Translations under genes and position numbers: made by a program | Source: Acanthosoma haemorrhoidale | Taxonomy: Eukaryota; Arthropoda; Insecta; Hemiptera; Acanthosomatidae | Assembly: GCA_930367205.1 (NCBI GenBank) | Contig: OV884009.1 | Coordinates: forward strand, 34,977,841 to 35,041,840 | Direction of reading: 5' to 3' | Length of the DNA stretch: 64,000 nucleotides | Part shown: positions 1-10,063 of the stretch, piece after piece | Layout of the letters: every line of letters starts with the position of its first letter | Numbering within the stretch: the stretch's first letter is position 1 | The notes under the pieces: generated by a model | What the model was told of the DNA's origin: nothing | The model's input: only the letters and a program-made list of their open reading frames with translations | The model's database searches: none

Positions 1-1103
1 TGTGTCCTCAGATTCATATATTCAATACTCTGGGACCAAATCTCTTAAGAAGAAGGTTTTTCTTTATTTCCCTTTGTGTTATGAGATTTTTCTTTTACAC
101 TAAGGTGCAAATGAGTCAAAAAACTCTCTAAGGACCACCTCGACTGCTGAATCCCATATATTTGATCCCTTTTTGCCAGAAGAAAATGACAATTTGTAAA
201 ATGTCGTCGACACTGTATTTACGATGGTTCATGTGGGGACGTATGTGACCTTTTGAAGCTGTTTATTCTTACAAAAAAAAAGGGGGGGGGGTTTATTGCA
301 TGCCGACTTCAAATTGACATTTGCCCCACTTTTGCAATCCCTGTCTCCTCGCATTATTTCTAATTTTACATTCCCCATGCCGTGGGTCAAACATATAACA
401 AATTATTTCATGCTTTGATTACATTTAGATAAACAGGCTAGCGAAAAACAAAAACAGAATGTGAAAATAGCTGGACTCGATAGTTTTAAAGATAACCCAA
501 GTACCTTAGAAGCTATTTTGAATTTATTCTGACATTTAGTGGTGGCTTTCTAGTATTGTGACTGATTCGCAATTCGTCTTTCTTGTAACCAACTATCTTA
601 TTTTCTACACTGCATCTGCTAAAATATAGGTCTAATTAGCTTACTGATGAACATCACTCCTAAAGCTAAGAAAAATGGCTGTTGTAGTGGACAATTCTTG
701 TCCTCTGAATTTTGTCGTAAAAAATGGTGTTAGCAGTTTTTGTGTTTTGTAATAAACTGCCTTTAAATAGGTTTGGAGGTGGGACTTAAATAAAGCTTTG
801 ATATTATAGAAAAGGAACCTAATTTTTCCAATTTTATTTGTTTCGTGCCCGGTAACGACCATCGTTCATTCGGTTACATTTTATCAATTATATTACCTTT
901 ATTAAACCCTTATACGAGCTTTGTTACAATCTCGGTTGGTTGTATCATTTACTTCATGGAGTGTTGTGCCAAGGTTTAATTATTTTTATATTATATTATG
1001 TACGTACACCAAACTATCAGTATTCAAATTTTGGTTATTATTAAAACTAATATTTTAAATTTAATGAAGTTCAAATGCGTAAATTAAAGCGCGTATTAAT
1101 ACA
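1..1103. other. AT-rich, no gene seen
   Basis: No open frame here resembles a known protein; the 73-residue minus-strand frame at 641-862 has no domain. A run of nine A followed by ten G sits at 273-291. A short stretch near 368-403 weakly resembles part of the 420-bp repeat found at 50.7 and 52.3 kb. Nothing else is recognisable. Confidence 0.6.
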
Positions 1104-1443
1104 AACAATTTTATTATGATAAGATTACAATCGGCCTCATTGGGCAATAAGTAATTGTGATAAATGATCTCATTCATACTATATTTACAATTTTCATTCA
1201 CTCGCTCATTCCTACAGTATTTACAAACAGCTCAGAGACCTCCCAAGTCCACGTGGTTGTCACCTCCCTCGCGTGCGAAAGAGGGAGTGGAGAGTCTTGG
1301 GAAGTCCCCCACGCTCCTCCGTCAGCCACGTCACTGGATAAGAGCCAGCGGAAGCTGACCAAGAGCGCGAGAGCCACAGACACTGAGGACATGATTGGAG
1401 AAACTGACCAGTGCCAGGACTCCCACTGTCACGTATTTATAAC
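1104..1443 (-). mobile_element. 5'-truncated jockey-like 3' end, copy 1
   Basis: This matches the 3' end of the full-length element at 1709-5870 and the copies at 21.6, 29.3 and 33.0 kb. Read on the minus strand it starts just past the ORF2 stop region and ends at ATCATAATAAAATTGTT, a polyadenylation-like end shared by the family. It keeps a segment of about 169 bp (1217-1385) that is missing from the full-length neighbour. The abrupt 5' end near 1443 is what target-primed reverse transcription leaves when it stops early. Open frames inside it are chance frames in a 3' UTR. Confidence 0.8.
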
Positions 1444-1708
1444 CAGTTCGTTCTATAGATATATTTTATGTTTTCTTATTAATATCTAACCTTATTTAAA
1501 ATTTTCATTGGTCCAGATGATTCAGTAAATATATAATATTAAATATTTTACTCACCTAATATGTACAAACGATAAAACATTAATTAATAGCCTGGAAAAT
1601 ATTTAAATACAATTACATTCCCTATTGTCGAATAATATTTCATAATATATAATAATATTTAATAATAATATATCCTTTTTATTAAAAGGAAGAAATATAT
1701 AAGTTCAG
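1444..1708. other. AT-rich spacer
   Basis: Very A/T-rich sequence between two jockey 3' ends. No coding or structural feature seen. Confidence 0.6.
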
Positions 1709-1872
1709 AACTTTATTGTGAAATAATTACAATCTGCCTTTTATAAGGCAATAATAATACAGATAAATGATCTCATTCATACCATATTTACAGTCATCAT
1801 TCACTCGCTCATTCATACAATAGGACATGATTGGAGAAACTGGCCATTGCCAGGACTCCCACTGTCACGCGA

Positions 1873-4563
1873 TTATAGCAGGTCACGAGGCCACTGCCGT
1901 TTCAGTCTCCGAGGAGGATTATAGGGATGAGTGGCGCAGTGCAAAGACTGTGCTACAGGATTAGGGTGGTTGGAAAGGCTACTGTGGAATTTCATAAACT
2001 TGGAAGGGATGAGTTCTAGAATGTAGGGTATATTAAGGTCGTTATGAAGGGTTTTGTTGCTGACATAATAAGGGGCATTTACTATTGTTCTCAGGACTTT
2101 GGATTGAAAGGATTGGATACGCTTGATGTTCGACTTTTTTGCTGTCCCCCATAGCTCTATTCCGTATGTCCAGATTGGTTTAAGTATAACTTTGTAGATT
2201 AGTAGTTTATTTTCTATTGAGAGATGGGATGTCCTTTGAAGTAGTCTGTACAGTTGTCCAAAGCGTCTGTTTAGTTCTTGTCTTTTTAGTCTCGTATGTG
2301 GGTTCCAGGTCAGTCGTTTGTCGAGATGGAAGCCTAAGTACCGTACTGTCTCGGTTACTGGGAGAGGAATAGAATTAAAATAAACTAATGGACAAGTCTT
2401 GCGACAAAGGGTGAAGGTAATGTGGGAGCATTTTGCTTCATTAACTTTGATCCGCCATTGATTGCACCAATACTCGATCTCGTCAAGGTGTTTTTGAAGG
2501 TTATGGGATGCTATGTCGGGGTCTGGGTGGGATGACAAGACTGCAGTGTCATCTGCAAATGTAGCCAAGAAGGTGTTGGAAGTAGAAGGGACATCAGCGG
2601 TGTATAGGTTATAGAGGATGGGGCCTAGGACACTACCCTGTGGAACTCCTGCATTTATGGGATAGTAGTTAGAGTATTCTAAGCCACAGCGGACTTGGAA
2701 GAAGCGGTTTGAAAGGTAGGACTGTAGGATTAGGAAAAGGGTCTGTGGTAAATGTCTTTTGAGCTTGTAGAGCAAACCTGCGTGCCAAACCCTGTCAAAA
2801 GCTTGAGCTATATCGAGAAAGGCAGCAGTGCAATACTTTTTGGTTTCAAGGGCTGAGGAGATGTGATCAACAACGCGAAGCCCTTGTTGAGCAGTGGAAT
2901 GTCGTTGGCGGAAACCAAACTGGTGTGTGGGATAAAGGTTTTTGGATTCAACAATGGGAAATAGACGTTTTAGTAGGAGTTTCTCAAATATTTTGGAGAG
3001 GATAGGGAGTAGGCTAATTGGACGGTAAGATGAGGCGTCATTGGGTGGTTTACCGGGTTTGGCGAATAGGACAATAATGGAATGTTTTCAGAGGAGAGGA
3101 AAGTGTGTCGTTCGGATAATGCAATTATATATGTAGGTTAGGAAGGTTATGGCTTCAGGAGGAAGTTGTTTGAGAATTTGAGGAGTTAGGAGATCATATC
3201 CAGGGGATTTTCTGTAAGGTAAGTTTTTCAGAAGGTATTTGACCTCAGAGGGATTTACGGCTTTTGGTGGAAGAGAGAGAGGAATAGGTGAAGTGAGGAA
3301 ATCTTCCACAGTTTTGCTGTGAGTATGGCTTTGATGAGAAAGGTGAGGTGTGAAAGTATGGGTAAGATGCAGAGCAAATTCCTCCGACCTATCTCCATCC
3401 GAGGCCGCCCAGGACCCATCATCACGACGGAGTGGATGTGAAACAGGTTGATACTTTAGGATTTTTTTGGTTACATTCCACAAGGGGTTATCCCTGGTAG
3501 ACAGAGAGGAGAGGTAGGAATTGAAAGAATCAGAACGGAAGGATGCCAATCGCCGCTTTACCAATCGGCAGTACTGATTGTACGAGCGGCGATCAGCAGG
3601 ATGCCGGGATCTTTGCCACACTGTTCTAGAGCGGCGTTTGGATTTGATTAGATCTTTGAGATGTTGAGGTAAACGATTATGATTGTGGATCCTTGGGTGA
3701 CGATGGGGTGACGATGCCTCCCAAGCCGACCTCTGGACCAGAGTAGTGAAAGAATGCACTGCATCGTCTAGGTCTTGGGATGTTTTCAGGGATAATTTGA
3801 GGTTTACGGACTCTGTAAGAAGCTGACGGAAGTGGTCCCAGTCAACTGGGCCCCTAATAAATGAAGGAGGAGGCAGTTTGTGAATTGGTCTTAGGGAAAT
3901 GGTTAATAATAAAGGACTATGATCAGAGGAGAGGTCATCGAGGCGCTTGAGTGAATAGTTTAGTGTTCCTAAACTATTGTAGAAGAAGAAGTCAAGGAGA
4001 TCTGGATTTCGGTTGGGATCTGATGGCCAATAGGTGGCTGTGTCAGGAGAGATAGTGGAGCAATGTCTCCGTGTGAGTGCAGACAGCAAAGCACGTCCCC
4101 GTGTATTTGTGGATCTTGAGCCCCAGTGTTGGTGCTTTGCGTTAAAGTCCCCACCCACAAGGAAACGATGCCCGATGGAGTCTAGAAAGGAGATGAATTG
4201 GGAATCGGGAATGGATTTATTGGGAGGGCAGTACACTGATGCTAGAGTAAGGGGAAAAGTGAGGGTGGTGATTGACACTGCAGTGGATTGAAGGAAATCA
4301 TGTGCTACCAAAGGAACTATGTGATGGGATATGGAGTTATGGACAATGACAGCGGTACCTGCATGAGCTCTTCCATCTGGGTGATCAGTTCGATAAGTCT
4401 GGTACTGTCGAACGGTAAATGGTCGTTTACTTGTAAGTCTTGTTTCAGTAATAAGAGCTACATCGATGTTTTTGTCATGGAGTAGTGCTGTCAGTTCGTT
4501 AGTGTGGGTGCGAACACCATTCGCATTCCAAAGGAGAATGGATAAGGAGTCGGAAGGATCCAC
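1873..4563 (-). pseudogene. jockey-like ORF2: AP endonuclease and reverse transcriptase, one nonsense codon
   Basis: One frame runs from 4563 to the TAA at 1873-1875, broken only by TGA at 3088-3090. The N-terminal domain (about residues 8-225) is an AP-type endonuclease: ILLWNANGV, the Glu in TETRL, SVYCPP, GGDFNAKHQHWG and LSSDHSPL are all present. The reverse transcriptase follows: KPGKPP, YRPISLLP, QFGFRQRHST, FLDIAQAFDRVWH, GVPQGSVLGP, the catalytic FADD (usually F/YADD) and YLGFHLDKRLTW. The TGA sits where this family usually has Trp (FPLL-stop-KHSIIV), so a TGG to TGA change explains it. The first codon after the ORF1 stop is GTG, not ATG. I saw no frameshift. A C-terminal tail with NAPYYVSNKTLHNDL is typical of jockey. 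Confidence 0.9.
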
Positions 4564-5640
4564 TTATGGATTTTGTTTAACGGGGATAAGGTAGGAGACA
4601 AGATTTGTAAGAAGGGAAATGAGAGGTGTAATTAGGGTTCTGAACTCTGTAAGGAATGAGGTTAAAAGGCTGGTGAGATCTGAAGAGCTTGAAGGTGGCG
4701 GGATATGCGAGATGTGTGGTTGAGGATGGGATAGAGTTTGCTGGTTGCTGGGATGAGCGGAGTGCTGGGAAAGAAGAACTTGCGGAGGAGGAGTGGGCAG
4801 TGCCTGTGGCTGCTCTCTGTTCCTAACTGCGTCAGCGAAAGAGACTGAAGGCCTCAAACTTCTGGTGGGGGCGCTTCTTGGGCTACCTGTGGCTGATGTT
4901 TCTTCTTCAGGACGACGACGTTGTTCACTTCTGGACTTTAGAATTCTATAAGCCTCACAGCCTTTATAGTTTGCCGGGTGGCTTTGCTGACAGAGCACGC
5001 ATACAGCAGGTGATTTTAGGGGCTTCTTGCACAATTCACTTTTGTGCTGCCCACTGCACTTTACACACCTGGGAGGGTGGTAGCAGTATGATTTTGTGTG
5101 CCCATATGCCTGGCAATTATGGCATTGGGCGATGTCTCGTTTCGGGTAAGGCTTTTCGACCTGTACTCTTGTGTAGTATAAGTGGTTAAGCTCGTAGATT
5201 TTCTCCACTCCAGCTGTTCGCTCTAGATCGACAAAGAATAAGGGCATTGGTTTCTTGATACTTGTATCATTTTCTTGTCTCTCCTCACGGAGGACATTCG
5301 TGATTTGGCGAACCTTGTACCCTAAACTTATCAGCTCCTTTTCTATCTCGTCCGCTGGTGTTGTGGGATGCAGGTTTCTAATCACCACCCGCAGCGATCT
5401 TTCTTGCTTTAGTTGGTAGGTATGAAAATCAGCCTTGGATTCTTCTAGGTATTTTATAATTCCTCGGTATGTTTCAGGAGTGTCCGGAGAAACCTTTGTG
5501 TCCCGAGATCGATTGAGGCAAGTATATTTGCCTGTACCTACAACTTTGCTCAATTGAGTGCATAGTAATTTGAAATTACTAATGTTGCGAACGAATATCG
5601 CTGGTGGTTTGGGCTGTGTGGGTGTTGTTGTAGAGTCCAT
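4564..5640 (-). CDS. jockey-like ORF1, gag-like nucleic-acid-binding protein
   Basis: The frame is open from 5820, but the likely start is the ATG at 5638-5640 (MDSTTTPTQP), because the preceding 60 residues look like translated leader. That gives 358 residues. A PRE_C2HC-type region (about residues 85-155 of this product) precedes three CCHC zinc knuckles: CHNCQAYGHTKSYC, CVKCSGQHKSELC and CVLCQQSHPANYKGC. A Ser/Pro/Gln-rich tail follows. In jockey-clade elements this protein packages the element RNA and guides it to chromatin. The frame has no internal stop, unlike ORF2. The TAA at 4564-4566 is followed directly and in the same frame by ORF2, so the junction deserves attention. Not a host gene. 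Confidence 0.85.
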   Translation of the reverse strand: MDSTTTPTQPKPPAIFVRNISNFKLLCTQLSKVVGTGKYTCLNRSRDTKVSPDTPETYRGIIKYLEESKADFHTYQLKQERSLRVVIRNLHPTTPADEIEKELISLGYKVRQITNVLREERQENDTSIKKPMPLFFVDLERTAGVEKIYELNHLYYTRVQVEKPYPKRDIAQCHNCQAYGHTKSYCYHPPRCVKCSGQHKSELCKKPLKSPAVCVLCQQSHPANYKGCEAYRILKSRSEQRRRPEEETSATGSPRSAPTRSLRPSVSFADAVRNREQPQALPTPPPQVLLSQHSAHPSNQQTLSHPQPHISHIPPPSSSSDLTSLLTSFLTEFRTLITPLISLLTNLVSYLIPVKQNP

Positions 5641-5870
5641 GTCCTCTACCTCAATATTTTTCAACACCTCGTAACTAAAAGGAAGAAATAGAGAACACAC
5701 GTATGCTAAGAAACCCCCTGGTTCCTGGTCAAAGTCAGTCTTATAGTGAGGAGCGTGGATGTAGCAGATATTGTCTAAAGTTAATAACGATATTAATTGT
5801 TTTAGATGTTTCAATATCACTCATAATCAATTAGATGAGTAGCTATGAGACTGATTGTTGCGTTTTTAGT

Positions 5871-7648
5871 AAGTTATTAATAATTTTTAATGGTTATTTG
5901 ATAGTTCTTAATTTTGTTTTTAAATTTTAATGATTTATTATTTACTTTTGGAAATTTTAAAAAAAATTTAATTTTAGTAGAATAGAAAGACATTATCAAA
6001 CAAAGTACAGTTAAACACTGTTTGTTGAAATATATTTTACTTAATGACTGAGGCCATGGTTGCGTATTTTGATCATTTGACTTTTTATTTTAGATAACTG
6101 AATATGACAACCTAGAACTGTCCAAAGCGCTTTTTGAAAAAATAAAAATAAATTAACCGTTGCGGAAAGACAAAAAAGCTTTGTTATTTTATAATGGAAT
6201 ACAAAACTCAAGTGTGATGCATCAAACAACTACGATTTCTCATTATTAAGAATCTTCATTATTTTTTATGTGGTTGTCTTTATTTCTACTATCATCGAAT
6301 CATACTAGCATGTAAAATATCTCAAATATGTCTAAAAAAAAAATACGACGATAACGGGAGTTTTAATGACTACTTAAATTTATAGCTTAAAAAAAGAAAA
6401 AAAAACGGTAAAATATTGTTAATCAGGAGTTCAAGCTCTTTGATTTGGAGGTGATTCATTATTTAATTAATTAATGTCAGTAAATGATGTATTATCGAGT
6501 GAGCACTTCAGTCATGTCTTCCCAATATCAAATAGGAATTTCAAGAATATTCAAATTCGCGATAACGTAAGGTTCCTGGTGTCCCTCCTCTTAGGATGGC
6601 TTCCAGCATCATTTACCAGTCTCTAGGAAACGTACGTCGCATTCACAGAGTTTTGCAAGGTTTTAAACTCCAAATATATATCATACTTAATACAGTATTA
6701 GATTAAGAAAGGTTCTTGCTGGCATCCTTTTGGAACAGAGGCTGAAAATTGGGAGCAGCGGGTACCCCTACAAACTTGTAAATCAGTTAATATGTCGCAC
6801 ATTGAAAGGCTAGTCCTGATTTTCTAAACCACTAATTTTTAACTGCTACTAAGGTTTCTGGTTTTAAAAAACAAAACACTAAAAACGGTGAGGCCACTGA
6901 TGGTCAACAGGTTTATCTTTACATCCTAAATAGGGTTTGCCAGGTTTATCATTGGCGTCAACAGGAAATGGCGGTGAGCCAGTGTCGGCCTAACTGCCTT
7001 GATAATTCTCTCCTTAAAATAAAAGCGAGAATCAGCCGGATCTATTATCAAACCTGTTGCGGTGGAAGTGTGCGGGCGATGTTCCTAGCGGCCTTACACA
7101 GCAGAGCCTTCTAAATTACGTTCCTTCTTAAAACAAGTTCCGCTCGGTTGGCCGGTGGTGGAGAAATTTTCGGAATTGTAGCGAATGTCGGAAAACTAGC
7201 GTAGGATATTCGTTCAAATACTGCCCTGCTGCTACGTGACCGTTAAGCCTGCCGGATAGTTACATAGTCTGAACACTTTAGTTTTGCACGAGTTGGGTCT
7301 TATCTATGGGGCAAACTACCCTTTGTCCGGCACCCATTCGATCTGGGGTGCAATTGCTGAATTTCTTATATCTGTTCTTTTAATGAAATATCTTTCAGAG
7401 ATAATAACGTTTAATTTAAACATTTATGCCGTATTGAGCCAGAATAGGAAAAAAACTGTGGCTTTATTATTAAAAACAAATCACAATGGTTATAGCAAGA
7501 CTATTAATAAAGGAGGGGGCCACCTCACCTGATAAGTGAGATGGATAGGGGCTGTGTAAATTGGACAGAAAGACAGGTATGGGCTACGGGGAGGGTTCGA
7601 GGAAAGAGATCAGTGTTCTACAGAGTTTAAAAAGACCTGTTTGATTTT
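5871..7648. other. no gene; includes an unexplained non-AT-rich block
   Basis: Mostly A/T-rich and featureless to about 6500. From roughly 6880 to 7330 base composition is visibly more balanced (several CG dinucleotides, few homopolymers) without any recognisable protein in six frames. It could be an old transposon or a conserved non-coding block. The 82-residue frame at 7284-7532 has no domain. Confidence 0.45.
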
Positions 7649-8092
7649 ACCTGAAGGACAGAGTCGCTTCCTTTGTTTCTTACTTTGGTTTAAGTATAAA
7701 TGTAACACCAACTCTAGGACCTAATACCTGGATTGGTGGTCCAAGGCCTTCTAGGTCCCCATAGGTCTTAAGGAAATGCTCGGGTCGGCATCGCCACTTA
7801 CAGTGAACTCAAGTGATAGGAGAGTTTCCAGCGGGGAGCTAATTGCCCAATGTTTATTTAAACCTACCTGAAGGACAGAGTCGCTTCCTTTGTTCCTTAC
7901 TTTGGTCTAAGTATAAATGTAACACCAGCTCTATGACCTAATACTTGGAATAAGTGGTCCAAGGCCTTCTAGGTCCCCCTAGGTCTTAAGCAAATATCTT
8001 AAGAAAATAGTCGGGTCGACATCGCCACAGTGATCTCAAGTGATACGGGAGTTGCCAGCGGGGAGCTAATTGCCCAATGTTTATTTAAACCT
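7649..8092. repeat. tandem pair of about 217- and 227-bp units
   Basis: Two head-to-tail units (7649-7865 and 7866-8092) each begin ACCTGAAGGACAGAGTCGC and end GCCCAATGTTTATTTAAACCT. Differences are scattered substitutions and one insertion around 7985-8005. A third unit seems to start at 8093 (ACCTGACGTACAGA) but breaks off. A diverged single copy lies near 13230-13355. No coding potential; a dispersed non-autonomous element is possible but no terminal repeats were found. Confidence 0.8.
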
Positions 8093-8493
8093 ACCTGACG
8101 TACAGATGGTAGGTAGCTTGTTAGTTAGCTATTTAAATAAATTTCATTTTACCATTCATTCATTTAAGTTAACCAAGAATTGACGATTTCGCAACAGTAA
8201 TGACTTAAAAACACTTTATTAATAAAAAAAAAACCTCACAATAATGACATATCTTACAGTAAGCTAGCTAGTCAAGTATATAATTGTTGACAGGTTTATT
8301 TACCGAACAGAAATGGTAATTTAAAAGGACTGGGCTTTATTCTTGTGATTGTCTCCGAGTAAGAACAATCTATTTTCCTAGCCCTCCTTTTGGCGTAACG
8401 TTAAAAGCGATAAACTTCTGGATTGGGATAAATGTGATACAACTAGCCCGGGAACTGTAAGTGCCCCGGAATAGAGATACATGAACATACGAG
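8093..8493. other. AT-rich, nothing recognised
   Basis: No coding or repeat feature seen apart from an A tract near 8225-8233. Confidence 0.55.
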
Positions 8494-8598
8494 GGTGGTC
8501 TGAAAAGTTTCCAACCTAACAAAGCTTTTATTTTAGCTTTTATTTCACTAACTTTTATTATCATCTTCATGTTAAGGTCTGAAACTTTACAGACCACC
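8494..8598. mobile_element. short Tc1/mariner-type MITE, copy 1
   Basis: About 105 bp with inverted ends: the left arm GGTGGTCTGAAAAGTTTCC and the right arm ending TTTACAGACCACC are near-perfect complements over about 25 bp. The core is A/T-rich and non-coding. A second copy is at 42439-42548 and a lone end at 53744-53772. The TA next to the ends in those copies suggests TA target duplication, as in Tc1/mariner. The frame at 8370-8642 overlapping it is chance. Confidence 0.75.
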
Positions 8599-9719
8599 AC
8601 AGTGTTCTGCCAAAGCCTCCAAATCATTACGTCACACAGCATATTTGTAACTGCGCATTGAAGAATATAAATTTAAAATCGACTGGATTTATTTTTACGA
8701 TCGATTTTGTAGGACACAAAGGTACACAAACGGCGATAATTTCAACCGCAGTAGCAACAGTACGTTTCCAAGCATATTCCGGTTGTAAAGTGTCGAATAG
8801 AACATTGATTTAGAAGGCAACAAATTAGGAAGTATTTACAGCGTCTGCAGGAAGGCATAATGAAATGTGACGTCACGTTTATTGACAGACAAATCAACAG
8901 CGAGTGACTTTAATGGTGCATTTTTTATCAACTGAGGTGCAACACGGAGGCCACATAGCGCCCATTCAAATCGGTTGTTAAAGTGACAATTTTTTCATTG
9001 TTTTTTGTTTATTTTTAATGACATAGGAACATTTGTTGCAATAACGTTGATAAGGTCAATAATATATTATCATCTATATAATTTATAATCATGATGTTTA
9101 TAAATATATATTATATGGTTATATATATAAATATCAATGTATTATCGAATCTGTATAAAATAAACTTTAAAACTTCATGAGAGCTCAAAAGGGAAATTCT
9201 ATCGTATAGCTTAATTTTGATTTGAATGATACCCTTTATCTCTTTATACCCTATGATAAACATGTTGAATTTTTAAACTTAATTCATTAGCAATATTTGA
9301 CAACAAGCAGAGATATCTGACTAACACTAGGTATTTAACAGAACTTCCCACTGATCCCCCGTAAAACCTCCCAATGTAACTGATTCCCATAGAAAAATTA
9401 CAATAATTAACATTTATTTACATCATTATCTATTCATCCAGAGCCAATTAATTTTCAAGATTTAAAAGGTTTTGCACTCGGCTTTGATAGATCAGCAAAT
9501 AAATCATGTTAAAATCAATGATATTAAATGTATATTCAAATAAATATGTTTTTAAAATATCTTGATGTTATCAAACCTGTATGTGGACAACAATATACTA
9601 TCTTTTAATATACTATCAATTTAAGCCTTGCCAAAATATTGTGAATAAATAATGTGATTAATTTTTTATGAAATATCTTATCATTTATGGGAGTGTATGT
9701 ATATATATATAAATATATA
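8599..9719. other. no gene; contains a perfect CRE palindrome
   Basis: No coding sequence recognised. TGACGTCA, the perfect CREB/ATF site, is at 8868-8875, with a further TTACGTCA near 8627-8634. The stretch 8640-9000 is less A/T-rich than its surroundings. The remainder is A/T-rich. Confidence 0.4.
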
Positions 9720-10003
9720 TGTAAGGAAAGTGTTCTCTCTTTAATTTGAATTTGCCGCGCTGCTTCCACTGGCTGCCACCAGATGGAGCAGCCAGCATAT
9801 AGAGAAGGTTATGTTAGGTAACCGAAGATGTAAATAGAGAGGTGATAGTTATAAGCTGTAATTGTCGTTTCTTTGTTTACAGGTAAGATTGTGTAAATCA
9901 ATATTAATAATTGTTATAATGTAATATATAGTGAATAAAATTGCTAACTTTGTTTACAGAGAAACCGATTTCAGTTTATTCACTCCACCTTCAATAATTG
10001 TCT

Positions 10004-10007
<4 letters not shown>
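9720..10007 (+). mobile_element. solo LTR, 288 bp
   Basis: The sequence begins TGTAAGG and ends GTCTTACA, so its ends (TGTAAG and CTTACA) are perfect short inverted repeats in the TG...CA form typical of LTRs. AATAAA at 9934-9939 fits an LTR polyadenylation signal and sets the orientation. It sits inside a TA-rich stretch, with TATA on both sides as a low-information target duplication. No internal retrotransposon coding lies on either side, so it is best explained by recombination between two LTRs. Superfamily unknown. GGTAAG near 9882 and TTTACAG near 9954 look like splice sites but have no coding context. Confidence 0.6.

Positions 10008-10060
<53 letters not shown>
10008..10060. repeat. 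(TA)n microsatellite
   Basis: Uninterrupted TA dinucleotides directly next to the solo LTR end. The open frame with repeated Ile-Tyr across it is an artefact. Confidence 0.95.

Positions 10061-10063
<3 letters not shown>

Larger units (their letters stand above)
1709..5870 (-). mobile_element. near full-length jockey-like non-LTR retrotransposon
   Basis: A two-ORF LINE on the minus strand: a 5' leader upstream of 5640, ORF1 (zinc-knuckle nucleocapsid-like protein), ORF2 (AP endonuclease plus reverse transcriptase), then a short 3' UTR ending near 1709. Order, lengths and motifs fit the jockey clade. Such elements move by nicking the target with the endonuclease and priming reverse transcription there. 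One TGA interrupts ORF2 and the ORF2 start codon is not ATG, so this copy is probably dead but young. Its 3' UTR lacks about 167 bp present in three truncated relatives. The 5' end is placed only roughly, since no clear target duplication was found. Confidence 0.88.

Noticed and set aside
1157..1489. Frames in the jockey 3' UTR
   Set aside because: They are not conserved among the family's 3' UTR copies, which differ by frame-changing indels.
9880..9960. Intron with GGTAAG and TTTACAG
   Set aside because: There is no coding on either side, and the stretch lies wholly inside the solo LTR.
10008..10060. Ile-Tyr repeat protein (minus strand, 9980-10162)
   Set aside because: Translation of the TA microsatellite.
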